From Hygrophila difformis (Eukaryota > Streptophyta > Magnoliopsida > Lamiales > Acanthaceae): a stretch of 64,000 nt of DNA. The notes beneath the pieces are model-generated. The model saw only the letters and a list, made by a program, of their open reading frames with translations, was not told the origin of the DNA and did no database searches. The position numbers and the translations under genes were made by a program. Below, piece by piece: positions 11,138 to 21,821 of this stretch. The stretch's first letter is position 1. Each line of letters opens with the position of its first letter. The stretch is from NCBI GenBank assembly GCA_030278955.1, contig JAOANR010000011.1, positions 33,732,403 through 33,796,402 on the forward strand. Reading direction: 5' to 3'.

Positions 11138-12922
11138 ATGCAAAGGAGGAAGCAAACGCCAGCCGAGATCCCGTTTAATTCAGAGATAGAAAAGACAGCT
11201 CGACGTCTTAGGGCGGAGACTAAACGAAGAAGGGAACGGGAACGACAGGCATTACTTTCGCCAAGCACCAGCAGCGATATCTCCGAAATGGCAAACCCTG
11301 ACATCCCACCAATCATTCAACCCAATCCCTCACTTCACAACATTGAGGAAGACCCCGAAGATGCTGATCATGATGATTTGGATGATCCCCCTCCCCAGAT
11401 CATACAAGGAGGTGGGAATCCACCAAACATGGAGCAGCAACACTTCGAGGCACCCCCTCCCAACCCGAACCAAAACCCACCAAACAACCAAAACCAACCA
11501 AATCAGCAAAATTTCCCAAACCAACAGAATCAGCAATACCATAATCCCCATCAGAATCCCCCGAATCCGAATGATTTCAATGATCCGAGGAACTATTTCA
11601 TGCCTTAGAACTACTACCCACAGCAGTACCAAGGCGGGCCTGAGAACAATCATCAAGCAGCAGCTGCTGCTGATTACATGCAGCCGATTTTAGAGCCATA
11701 TCTGAATATTCCTGGACAAGCTCCATTCTTGGCTCGGAACTTTGAACTGAAACCGGCCCTAATCAATCTAGTCCAGAGCAACCAGTTTGCCGGAGCAAGT
11801 CATGAAGATCCCCATGATCACCTACAAACCTTTCTAGAATTGTGTGACACGATCAAGAATCGTGATGTACCCGCAAACACCATTCGACTAAGGCTATTCC
11901 CCTTCTCTCTGACAAGCGGAGCACGAACATGGTACAAGTCACTGCCCGTAAATCAGAAGTCTACATGGGAAGATGTGATCAGAAACTTCCTAGCAAAATA
12001 CTTCCCGGAGTCCAAGGTGGATGAATGCCGCTCCAAAATTGCGGAATTCAAGATGAAACCAGACGAGTCCTTGTATGATGCAAAGGAAAGATTCTTCAAC
12101 CTACTCAGAAAGTGTCCTCAACATGGCTTCCATGACTGGGAGAGACTGAGAAAGTTCTACAGTGGTCTGACCCCAGCATGGAAATCCATGCTTGATGCTG
12201 CCGGTGGTCAACATTTGCTCTACATACCGATGGACCAAGCCTGGGCAAAGATTGAAGCCATGAGTGTCAACCGTTCTGTTCTAACTGATGATGGTAATCC
12301 CACTCCCCCTCGTGGTTTGTGTGTTGTAGGTACAGTAGAGAAGTCAGACATTGAAAAGCTTCAAGAGCAAGTGGCAGCGTTGTCTGTAAGTCAAGGAGTT
12401 GGAAGTTCTGCGCAGGGACAGCAAACTGATGTGATCTGTGGACTGTGTCAAGGCGCTCATGCAACTGACACATGCGAGCAAGTCACAGCTGAGAGCTGTA
12501 ACTATGCAGGAGCTTTTCCAAATAGACACCCGAATTTGTCTTATTCAAACAACAACGCCTTAAACTCACATCTCTTGAATAAGCCACAACAGCAGTTCAA
12601 CCCTCAGCAGAATCAGGGATTCAATCAGAACAGGGGCCAACATTTTCAGAATCCAGGTTTCCAACCTCAGATCCAGCAGAGGCCACCTCAGAATTTCCAG
12701 AACTTTCAGCCCAATCAGAGTTTCCAGCCTCAGTTTGTCCCAAACCAAGGCCAGTGGAATCAGAATCAGCATCAAAATCAGAATCAGAATCAAAAGCCTC
12801 CTTCAAGGCTTGAGAATCTGATGACTGATTTCATCACTAGTCAGAAAGAGATCAACAATCAACTGCAGGCCTCCATCAGAAATGTGGAGACCCAAGTTAC
12901 ACAGATGGCTAATGAGATGTAG
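11138..12922 (+). pseudogene. Element A gag, interrupted by an in-frame TAG
   Basis: This is an Athila-type Gag, which forms the virus-like particle. The N-terminal region is basic, followed by a Pro/Asn/Gln-rich stretch. An in-frame TAG stands at 11,606-11,608. The frame continues (same phase) from 11,678 through the retrotransposon gag domain (about 11,890-12,190: GARTWYKSLPV, FLAKYFPESKVDECR), a C/H cluster CGLCQGAHATDTC near 12,436 and a long Gln/Asn-rich tail. It ends with another TAG at 12,920-12,922. Pol follows in the same phase, so gag and pol form one frame broken only by two TAG codons. Both may have arisen from CAG. Whether these stops inactivate the copy or are read through cannot be decided from sequence. 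Confidence 0.85.
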
Positions 12923-12940
12923 AAAAGGGACAAAGGAACG

Positions 12941-15900
12941 TTGCCTAGTACTGCGGAAAAGAACCCGCAATGCAAGGCAATAACCTTGAAATCTGGAAGA
13001 GTGCTAGCTGGACCAAAGGGAGCAGATACTGGAGCGGAATTCGAAGAGGATGATATTGTTGACAATGCTGGTAAGGAAGCTGATAATGGGAACGAAGCGG
13101 AAAAAGAGACAGCCGAATTGCAGACTGAAGCTGCGCCCGAATTGGCTGAAACAGATAAGGGTACAGGTGAAGGTACAACTTCCTTCCCTTCACCACCAAA
13201 AATTGCTAATAACAAGTACATGCCCAGGATTCCTTATCCTGCGCGGCTTAAAAATAAAGAACATGATCTTAAATTCAAGAAATTTCTGCAACGATTAAAG
13301 TCTGTAGAGATAACCATTCCTCTCACAGAAATGATTTCCGAAATGCCCATCTATGCTAAGTTCTTGAAAGAATTGATTTCAGGAAAAAGGCAGGTTGAGC
13401 AGGAAGAGGTAATTATTCTCAACAGCACATGCAGTGCCATCGTTCAGAGGAGAATGCCTGAAAAGAAAGAGGACCCCGGATGTTGCACACTCCCAGTACA
13501 ATTCGGAAAGGCCAAAGTGAGTATGGGGCTTTGTGATTTAGGATCAAGCATCAATGTGATGCCACTAGCTATGGCTGTTCGCCTTAAGCTTGGAGAAATT
13601 CAACCGATCAAGATGAGACTGCAGCTTGCAGACAGATCGATCACTCAGCCCGTAGGAATCCTCAAGGATGTTGTGGTCAAAACCGGGCAGGTTCTTTTCC
13701 CGGTCGACTTCATCATCCTCGACATTGAAGAGGATTCTGAAATGCCGCTTATCCTTGGACGCCCGTTTCTAGCCACTGGTGGTGCACTGATCGACGCCAA
13801 GTCCGGAAAAGTCACTTTAAGAGTCGATGGCGAGGAGATCATCTTTGATATGGAGAAATTGCAGAAATTTCCGAATGACAGTTCTTGTTTCTCATTTGAA
13901 AATGTAATAGTTAGGGAAGAGCTAGACTCTGAACTTGAGTGTGAAATGATGCTGGATGAATCATCAAAGCAGGTACTGAGGCCTGCTGGCGTGAAGCACA
14001 AAGGATGCAAAGCCGTTCACTTCGCCGATCCCGAAACAGGGGATTTGGAGGAATTTGACGGCATCGACTTCCATGATGACGCCAACCAAGAGGAGGAAGA
14101 GGATCCTGTACTGATGCAGGATCCCGAAGGTAAATCTGTTCTCCCACTACCCAATTCTCGCAAACTACTCCCTTCCGTTGAATGTCCACCAGAGCTTGAA
14201 CTTAAAACATTACCCGATCATCTCAAGTACGCGTTTCTCGCAGAACATAAAAAATTACCGGTGATTGTTTCGGCTAAGCTCTCCCAAGAGCAAGAAAATG
14301 CTCTGGTGGACGTTCTTAAGAAACACGTACATGCAATAGGTTGGACCATTTCTGATATAAAAGGAATAAGCCCTTCTATTTGCATGCACAGGATTCTAAT
14401 GGAAGAAGAGTTTAAACCCTCCCGTCAACCTCAGAGGCGATTGAACCCCCTTATGCAGGAAGTGGTAAGGAAAGAAGTTATCAAGCTCTTAGATGCTGGT
14501 ATAATCTATCCTATCTCTGATAGCAAATGGGTTAGCCCGGTGCAGGTCGTACCCAAACGAGGAGGGATGTGCATAACCAAGAATGAGCAAGGAGAAGAGG
14601 TTGCAACCAGGCCAGTGACCGGATGGAGAGTTTGTATCGACTACCGGAAGCTGAACGAGGCCACACGCAAGGACCATTTTCCATTGCCTTTTATTGATCA
14701 GATGCTTGAGAGGTTGGCAGGGAGAGAGTTTTATTGCTTTTTGGATGGTTATTCTGGTTATAATCAGATTGTTATTTCCAGTGAAGACCATGATAAAACC
14801 ACTTTTACTTGCCCGTACGGCACTTTTGCCTATCGACGGATGCCTTTTGGTTTGTGCAATGCACCTGCTACTTTTCAAAGATGCATGATGTCTATTTTCT
14901 CTGAATTTATCGAAAAATGCATTGAGGTCTTTATGGATGACTTCTCTGTATATGGAGATACGTTCGAAGATTGTTTGACCAATCTTGCTAAGATTTTAAA
15001 GAGGTGTGAGGACACTAACTTGGTTTTAAATTGGGAAAAGTGCCATTTTATGGTCACTGAGGGCATAGTGTTAGGTCATCGCATTTCTCGTGCAGGCATT
15101 GAAGTTGATCCAGCCAAAGTTTCCATCATTTCAAATCTCCCTATTCCTAACTCGATCAAATCAGTTAGGAGCTTCTTAGGGCATGCCGGTTTTTACCGGC
15201 GATTCATTAAGGATTTCTCTAAAATTGCCAAGCCGCTCACTAATCTGCTTTGTATAGAAAATCCTTTCTTAATAAATGAAGCGTGTGTCCAAGCCTTTGA
15301 CACGCTCAAGAAGATGTTGGTTTCTGCACCGATAGTGCAACCACCCGATTGGTCACTGCCTTTCGAGGTAATGTGCGATGCTAGTGGTCTCGCCGTAGGC
15401 GCAGTCCTTGGACAACATAAGGATGGGAGACACTGCGTAATTCATTACGCAAGTCATGCCCTGAATGAAGCCCAAGTTAACTACACCACAACGGAGAAAG
15501 AGATGTATGCTGTAGTCTTCGCGTTTGACAAGTTCAGACAGTACCTGATAGGTACAAAGACCATAGTATACACCGATCATACAGCATTGAGATACTTGTT
15601 TAGCAAACAAGATGCAAAACCTCGATTAATCAGGTGGGTACTTCTGTTGCAAGAATTCGACATCATAATAAAAGATAGGCGAGGTCGAGATAATGGTGCT
15701 GCTGACCACTTATCTCGATTAGATAATGATAAAAAGGAAAAAGCCATCAATGAAGATTTCCCGGACGAACAGTTGTTCGCGTTGCATCTGCATAATCAAG
15801 CTTGTCCATGGTTTTCCGACATCGCTAACTTCTTGGCATGCGGAGTAACCCCACAGTTTTCGAACTATCATCAGAGGAATAAGTTCAAACGAGATGTATT

Positions 15901-17095
15901 AAGTTACTTCTGGGAAGAACCTTATCTCTTCAAACACTGCCCTGATTTAATAATCAGGCGATGTGTGACCGAGCATGAAGCTTATCAAATTGTCAGAAAA
16001 TGCCATGAATCAGAATATGGAGGTCACCATGGTCCCGCTCGAACGGCCCACAAGGTCCTCGAATGTGGATTTTATTGGCCTCACATCTATGAGGATTGCA
16101 GGACATTTGTTAAGGGCTGTGACAGATGCCAAAGATTAGGAAACATCTCCAAGAGGGATGAGATGCCTCAAAAGGGGATTCTCACACTTGAGATCTTTGA
16201 TGTATGGGGTATTGACTTCATGGGACCGTTTCCACCATCTGGTGGAAACTACTATATCTTGGTAGCTGTCGATTACGTATCCAAATGGGTCGAGGCTGTC
16301 GCATTACCGACCAATGATGGTAGCCAAGTCATCAAGTTCCTCAAGAACAACATTTTCAGTCGGTTTGGCGTACCTAGGGTGGTGATATCTGATGGAGGAA
16401 CACACTTTATTAATAAAGGTTTTGAAACTTTAATGAGTAAAAATGGGATCCTCCATAAGATAGGCACGCCTTACCATCCTCAGACTAGTGGTCAAGTCGA
16501 AGTATCCAATCGCGAAATCAAACACATACTCGAAGCCACTGTCGGGATAACCCGTAAGGATTGGGCACGTAAGCTCAATGATGCTCTATGGGCATACCGC
16601 ACAGCATATAAGACTCCCATCGGGATGTCTCCATACAGGCTGGTCTTCGGAAAAGCCTGTCATTTGCCTGTAGAGCTAGAGCATAAAGCTTACTGGGCCG
16701 TTAAAACGCTTAACTTCGATCCGAAAGTTGCTCAGAGCAAACGTAAGTTGGACCTCAATGAAATTGAGGAAATACGAGCGCAAGCTTATGAAAGCTCTCG
16801 AATTTACAAGGAGCGGACCCAGAAGTTGCACGATCGCCGGATCAAACCTAAGTATTTTTATGTTGGTCAACATGTGTTATTGTTCAATACTAGGTTGAAG
16901 CTGTTCCCCGGAAAGCTCAAATCTAGATGGGAAGGACCACATGAAGTACTAGAGGTGTTCAAAAATGGAGCTGTCAGGATTCGAACTGGCAGGGGCGATA
17001 TAGTGGTGAATGGACAACGATTAAAAGAGTACCTTGGACAGTTCGATCCGGAGAAAGAAAGCCAAGCAGTGGCAGACCCGGCCTACACTCAATAA
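12941..17095 (+). CDS. Element A pol: protease, reverse transcriptase, RNase H, integrase
   Basis: The polyprotein is an uninterrupted 1,384 codons from the TAG after gag; the first codon (TTG) is only the start of the open stretch, since the frame is that of gag. The aspartic protease motif CDLGSS is near residue 198 and is followed by [16 protein letters not shown]. Reverse transcriptase spans roughly residues 510-700 ([20 protein letters not shown]; catalytic FMDD near 664). RNase H begins with [16 protein letters not shown] near 810. Integrase has an HHCC zinc finger at about 1,028-1,064 and D, D, E residues in GIDFMG (about 1,091), SDGGTHF (about 1,150) and QVEVSN (about 1,187). All expected catalytic residues are visible. 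Translation would need readthrough of the gag-terminal TAG or an undamaged sister copy. Confidence 0.95.
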   Translation: MPSTAEKNPQCKAITLKSGRVLAGPKGADTGAEFEEDDIVDNAGKEADNGNEAEKETAELQTEAAPELAETDKGTGEGTTSFPSPPKIANNKYMPRIPYPARLKNKEHDLKFKKFLQRLKSVEITIPLTEMISEMPIYAKFLKELISGKRQVEQEEVIILNSTCSAIVQRRMPEKKEDPGCCTLPVQFGKAKVSMGLCDLGSSINVMPLAMAVRLKLGEIQPIKMRLQLADRSITQPVGILKDVVVKTGQVLFPVDFIILDIEEDSEMPLILGRPFLATGGALIDAKSGKVTLRVDGEEIIFDMEKLQKFPNDSSCFSFENVIVREELDSELECEMMLDESSKQVLRPAGVKHKGCKAVHFADPETGDLEEFDGIDFHDDANQEEEEDPVLMQDPEGKSVLPLPNSRKLLPSVECPPELELKTLPDHLKYAFLAEHKKLPVIVSAKLSQEQENALVDVLKKHVHAIGWTISDIKGISPSICMHRILMEEEFKPSRQPQRRLNPLMQEVVRKEVIKLLDAGIIYPISDSKWVSPVQVVPKRGGMCITKNEQGEEVATRPVTGWRVCIDYRKLNEATRKDHFPLPFIDQMLERLAGREFYCFLDGYSGYNQIVISSEDHDKTTFTCPYGTFAYRRMPFGLCNAPATFQRCMMSIFSEFIEKCIEVFMDDFSVYGDTFEDCLTNLAKILKRCEDTNLVLNWEKCHFMVTEGIVLGHRISRAGIEVDPAKVSIISNLPIPNSIKSVRSFLGHAGFYRRFIKDFSKIAKPLTNLLCIENPFLINEACVQAFDTLKKMLVSAPIVQPPDWSLPFEVMCDASGLAVGAVLGQHKDGRHCVIHYASHALNEAQVNYTTTEKEMYAVVFAFDKFRQYLIGTKTIVYTDHTALRYLFSKQDAKPRLIRWVLLLQEFDIIIKDRRGRDNGAADHLSRLDNDKKEKAINEDFPDEQLFALHLHNQACPWFSDIANFLACGVTPQFSNYHQRNKFKRDVLSYFWEEPYLFKHCPDLIIRRCVTEHEAYQIVRKCHESEYGGHHGPARTAHKVLECGFYWPHIYEDCRTFVKGCDRCQRLGNISKRDEMPQKGILTLEIFDVWGIDFMGPFPPSGGNYYILVAVDYVSKWVEAVALPTNDGSQVIKFLKNNIFSRFGVPRVVISDGGTHFINKGFETLMSKNGILHKIGTPYHPQTSGQVEVSNREIKHILEATVGITRKDWARKLNDALWAYRTAYKTPIGMSPYRLVFGKACHLPVELEHKAYWAVKTLNFDPKVAQSKRKLDLNEIEEIRAQAYESSRIYKERTQKLHDRRIKPKYFYVGQHVLLFNTRLKLFPGKLKSRWEGPHEVLEVFKNGAVRIRTGRGDIVVNGQRLKEYLGQFDPEKESQAVADPAYTQ

Positions 17096-17589
17096 GAAAC
17101 AGCATTTAAAAACACAAAAATTTCAGTTTATATAATATATATATAGTATATATTTACAGTATTTATCTCATGGCAAGAAAGTACCCAAAGATCAATTAAA
17201 CATTTAGAGTACTAAGACTCTAAATGTGAGGATGTTGATATTTGGAGAAAATCTAATGCGTCTTATTTGTCTGTCTTGCAGAAGTTTGGAACCATCAAAA
17301 AGAGGAGCAGATAACAGTAACATGGAAAACCAGGTTCTTGGTTGGATTAGTTCCATAAATCTGAGAAAATGTTCTCGGGAATTGAAGAAATTCAATACCC
17401 GAAATAAAATTCACAGATAAAATGGAACTAACCCAACCTAATTTTATGCAAGTGGATTATTTTAAATTTTCAGCCAGCATTTTGAATTTACTGGACTGAA
17501 ATTATTCAGCCCAAATCAAATAAAATGGACGCAGGCCCAACATCATACTCGGGCCCAGTCCAAGAAAATTTGAAAATTCAAAAATTTCC
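17096..17589 (+). other. Element A post-pol spacer with recurrent hairpin
   Basis: This stretch is non-coding. It holds the hairpin ACATTTAGAG/CTCTAAATGT at 17,199-17,226, then GATGTTGATAT and a splice-acceptor-like tract (ctgtcttgcag) ending at 17,281. A conserved block (aggttcttggttggattag, about 17,330) recurs in element B at about 30,049 and 30,373. Confidence 0.7.
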
Positions 17590-17900
17590 TTGTCGCGGAA
17601 GGTCCTTTGTCGCGATGTCATACATCGCGACCAGGCCCTGTTCCGCGACAAACTCCCTTTTCCTTCTTAACCCTTCCCCACATCTTGTCGCGATGCACCT
17701 TGTCGCGGAGCATGACTCCGCGACCAAGCCCTGCTCCGCGACATGATCTGCGTTGACCTTGTCTCCATACTGAACTTTGTCGCGGTAGCCTTGTCGCGGA
17801 GCATGACTCCGCGACCAACCCTCAACTCCGCGACCTCTCTAATGTCGCTATGCCTTGTCGCGGAACCTTGTTCCGCGACAAAGTCTCGGATTCCGCGACA
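17590..17900. repeat. Palindrome cluster upstream of the F-box gene in element A
   Basis: Hairpins of the TGTCGCG family lie at 17,608-17,631 (inner arms GATGT/ACATC), 17,701-17,724 and 17,792-17,815 (GGAG/CTCC) and 17,855-17,882 (GGAAC/GTTCC). They sit directly before the TATA box at 17,911. The stems differ from those in the LTRs but remain paired. Confidence 0.85.
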
Positions 17901-17910
17901 AAAGCTCAAG

Positions 17911-17918
17911 TATTTATA
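17911..17918 (+). promoter_or_regulatory. TATA box of the F-box gene inside element A
   Basis: tatttata is followed by a C-rich and then CT-rich leader (about 17,919-18,065) typical of plant 5' untranslated regions. The first ATG of the gene model is at 18,069. The TATA call is inferred from sequence and position. Confidence 0.6.
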
Positions 17919-18068
17919 CCCCCCCACCCCCTCCAGTTTCTTTTCACTTTCTCTTGTCATTTCAACTTCTCTCAGTTTCTTCATCTTCCTCTTTCCCCCA
18001 TTTTTCTCTCATCCGAACGAACACCACGTGTTCTTCGCACCCTTATCACTCTTTTTCTAGGGGAAACT

Positions 18069-20137
18069 ATGGACCGATTTCATGGACTCCTCCCAAACCT
18101 TGGACCCGTGCCTAGACCCGAGCCAAGGAGGGGAGGGTAAACCCACTTTTTCCACCTGTTCATGGCCTCTATCGAACTCTTTTGCTTCTTTTTCTTATTT
18201 TTGGGTTGAGAATGACATAATGTGGTTTGTGTGAGTTTTTGTTTTCTCTGTTCTGCGATTTTGAATGCTCTCGGTTTTAAGGAGCTCTTTGAAGTCCTTT
18301 TGAAACCCTTAAAAACCTACTTGAGAGTTTGTTTTAAAACTGTTAATAGATAAGATTTTTGAAAGTTTAAAACTGGAAAGAACAAACTGATGAACATTTG
18401 GGTATTGTTTTGAATATCTTGATGTTATTGGTTTGATTGATCTTGATGTGATGTGTACAGTGTTGTTTTGGTGTAATAAAAGAGGTAAGATCTTTTTGGG
18501 CACATTTGTTCTCAGGTTAGAAATCTCATGGGAATAAATGTTTGTTTGTTTATGGAAACATAGTACAAACACCCAATAAGAAGCTCCCACTTTTAATAAA
18601 AGCAACCTTTTAGAAAAAGACAAAAAGAGTTATTTTTGTTTAATGTTTGACTTGAGTTTTTGTTCCCAATGGAACACTAGTGTGAGTAAGATAGCAGTAT
18701 TTTTGTCACCCAACTGCTATCCTTTTCAAAAATCCAAAATGGGACCACTCACATCCCACCTTTGTTAAATAAAACAAGTCAACCATTTTTAAAATTAAAA
18801 ATAGTGTTTGCAATTTTTTGGATGCTTTAACTGTCCAAACAGTCCAAGCTATCCAAAAACAGCAGATCCGTCCCGCCACGTCTCCATTGCACATTCCAAT
18901 ATTCGAGCATTCCATTTCCATCTATCCATCTCATTCCACTTCCAACAAGTGTCTCGGACTTGTTTAATAAAACTGAGAACTTTTGGGCCCTATAGCCCAT
19001 TAAAAAGATTTTAGGCCCAATGGCCAATTTTATTTTATTTTGGGCTCTTAAGCCCATTTAAAACCAAATATTATTTACATGTGCTTTAAATTGAAATTCA
19101 AGTCAGAAATTTAATAATCTCACATCTAGAGCAAAGCTCTAAATGTGAGGATGTTGGTTTCTGAACTTGAATAATTTCTGAAAATTATATAAAAAATTAG
19201 ATTCATCACTTCTTATCTTTTCAGGGGTAATCCTCCCATTCCAGACCCTGCTCCAGAAGGAACCAAGTTGCTGGACTTGCCGGTCGAACTTCTTGGTGAA
19301 ATTCTCTCCCGGATAGGAGAGGATGAAATCAAGGGGGTGTTTACTGCACAACGGATATGCAAAAAGCTCAGGGATGCTGGGAACCTTGCCATCGTGTACA
19401 AGCGATGCGAGGTTAACACCTCCACTGTGAAGAGATGGCAAGTAAGGATTAGGGGTGATCGAGTATCGAGTATCGAGCCTGAACAGTAGCAAAATTTAAA
19501 GTTCAAGCCCGAATTTAACTAGGTTAGATAGTATATAATTTGAATTTAAATTGACAGTTTTACTTATTATGCTGCAAAATATAAGTTTGTTAGTCTTGAT
19601 AAAGCTTAAATTGTGTCTAATGATTTTTTTATTTTTATATTTTTAAAATTTAATAGTCTAATCGAGTATCGAGTCGAGTTTTCCTCACCCCTAGTAAGGA
19701 TCCGTCGGCAGAAGGAGAGATTCCTGCGAAGATGCACAGCGGCAGGAAATTTCAATCTTCAGCTCATCCCAGCACTCAGGGCATTTGCAGAGGGGAATGA
19801 GGAGCGCGCTTGTGAACTGCTACGCCCGGGACTCGAGGACAACCATAAGACGTCAATCTTCACCCGCGGATTGATGCTTATGAGTAAGACTGATGAAAGC
19901 CAAGTTGAGCAGGGAATCAGAATGATCGACAGGATGGTGACAGATCGATCAGTTTTTCGGTATACGTCCCTCAACGTCCTCGCTTGGATAACGGACCACC
20001 CAGACAACCCACAACTGTGGGCAGGCCAAGGAGTCAGAGTCTATTGCCCGAGATGGCATGCACCTCTGAGGAACCGCGATTGGTGCCTGCATTGTGAGCT
20101 TTCCAGCTGTGTCCTCTGGCTCCGATACATGCCCTGA
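18069..20137 (+). pseudogene. F-box gene captured by element A, split by a MITE
   Basis: Exon 1 (18,069-18,136) starts at the ATG and ends at a GT donor. The intron (18,137-19,224) ends in ttatcttttcag. Exon 2 runs from 19,225 to the TGA at 20,135-20,137, and the splice keeps the frame. Near the start of exon 2 is an F-box (LLDLPVELLGEILSRI, then FTAQRICKKLRDAGN), the part that binds SKP1 in SCF ubiquitin ligases. The C-terminal half has SEL1-like helical character and ends with a Cys-containing motif (DWCLHCELSSCVLWL), as in the Arabidopsis At1g67623/At2g35280 type of F-box protein; that family match is from memory. A 244-bp MITE (19,450-19,693) interrupts exon 2 and brings an in-frame stop at 19,486-19,488. 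Insert plus duplication is 252 bp, so the two halves are still in phase. The gene occupies the place where Athila elements usually carry an env-like ORF. Confidence 0.78.
19450..19693. mobile_element. hAT-type MITE inside the F-box exon
   Basis: The terminal inverted repeats are taggggtga and tcaccccta. A perfect 8-bp target duplication gtaaggat occupies 19,442-19,449 and 19,694-19,701. Subterminal copies of atcgagtatcgagt lie in opposite orientation at the two ends. An 8-bp duplication and a (T/C)AGGGGTG terminus fit the hAT superfamily. No transposase is encoded. Confidence 0.88.
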
Positions 20138-21821
20138 AGAAAGAAGGACGAATCCTAGTCCCATTTTACCCTGCTTTATTTCATTTCCATTTTAGTAGTA
20201 TTAATCTGCAAGGGAATTCCTCCTTTTGTGTGTGCAGGTTTGTATTAACTGCACGAGAATCCCTTGCATCGGATGTATTTAATTGCTTTCCCTTAATTGG
20301 AACTCAGTTTTTGAGACCACGGAACAATTCTTTACTGCTTTCCTTTGAAAAGATGTCTGCACAGTCCGAGATGAATAAGTGACTGTCAGGCCAAAAATAT
20401 GCTGTTGACATACTCAGTATGTCAGCAGTGCCTCTTTACTGCTTTCAATTAAATAACCAGCAAAAATATGCATAAACTTGTTCTAAATTCACAGGTTGAA
20501 TTTAGGCTTGTGATTAAATGTTCAAACTTTTAAATTGGGATAATATAATTGAGAACATGCATGACATGAATTCCTGAGGTTTTGAGCTATAAAAATTTAA
20601 TGATGCGATCAGCTTATTGGGTAATAAATCTGCATGTTAGAGATTTCGATTGAATAAATTGTTAGAATTAAGCTTTGATTAAATTTGAGAATATGGTATG
20701 ACATGTATCAACCCAACCTTGTGAGATTTGAGCCATGAGTCACTTTTACTCATTCATTTTCTTTGATGTGTGAATCATTTTGATTAAAGGAAACTAGAAC
20801 TTGCGATTGGGACCGATCCAAGACCATGCCATATTCCCGAAATCGAGCATATGATCGAGGCACCTAGAAAACCCAAATTTTGGCCTTCGTTTGAAATCCA
20901 AACCCAAAAATATTTTCCCTTTAGGATTAACCAATTTGAGCCTATAAGCCTAATTTTTCTTTGAAGCCCTCTATATTATTCCTAGCCTTATAAAAAGACC
21001 AAGAAATTCAAACCCAAGTGTGCAAGGATGAATCCTATCAAAGGCATTACAATTTTTGATCATTAATGAAAACTATAAATCGGTATTCTATAAACCGATT
21101 CAAAAAAAAAAAAAAAAAAAAAAAAAGAAGAAGAGAGTTGAATGTCATTCAACACAAATAGATTGCAAATGACAAGCAATTAGACAATAGTCTAATGTCA
21201 TGCAAAAGAAAATCAAAAAGAAAGAGAAACATTGATGATCATGAAGTTTAAATAAAAATGCCAAGTTATGATGGACTTAATTCTTGCCACTTCTTAGCCC
21301 AATAATTCCCCTTTCCTACCTAATGTTACAACCGTACGCCCCGTTATAACCCTCGAATAAGACCTCGTGATCTCGATTTGAAGAAATGAGCCGGTGGCGA
21401 GTTGGTCTGATTGCAAGCTTATGGGATAATTTAATTAAATTTGATTTTGAGCGTACATGATTAAACCCCAATTGAGAGTGAGTGAAATTTTCCGATTCTC
21501 TTATAAGTGAGGCTCTGTTTCATTAAGAATATTCATGTCATGCCTTAATTCTAATTTTTAACCTTTGCATCTTTCAAACATGATGTTCATGAAGGTTGAT
21601 AATAATGTTTGATTTGTAGGCCCGATGTAGTGAGCAAGTATCATTTCATTAAACACTGCAATCAAGGGAATTCAATACTTGTAGTTTTTGATTGTCTTAT
21701 CCCAATCTAAAAAGAATGATATTTTTGAAGCCACGAAAATGAATTGAATATGTAGAGTCCGTGTTCTTACGAACATTGACTCTGACTGCTCGGGGACGAT
21801 CAGTATTAAATGTGAGGATGT
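20138..21821 (+). other. Element A 3' non-coding internal region
   Basis: There is no credible gene. From about 20,510 the sequence is collinear with element B (30,940-32,249), so it is a conserved non-coding 3' domain of this family. A run of about 25 A residues lies at 21,103-21,125. The region ends cggggacgatcagtattaaa and tgtgaggatgt, directly before the 3' LTR; this tail is identical in B (32,219-32,249) and should include the polypurine tract. Confidence 0.75.

Noticed and set aside
11330..11693. ORFs in the other frames of element A gag
   Set aside because: Shadows of the Gln/Asn/Pro-rich gag frame, which has clear gag homology.
18309..18623. 104-codon minus-strand ORF in the F-box gene intron
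   Set aside because: No recognisable domain. It overlaps a well-supported intron in AT-rich DNA.
21103..21125. Poly(A) run as the tail of a non-LTR retrotransposon or processed gene
   Set aside because: It lies within a non-coding region conserved with element B, with no target duplication or ORF upstream.
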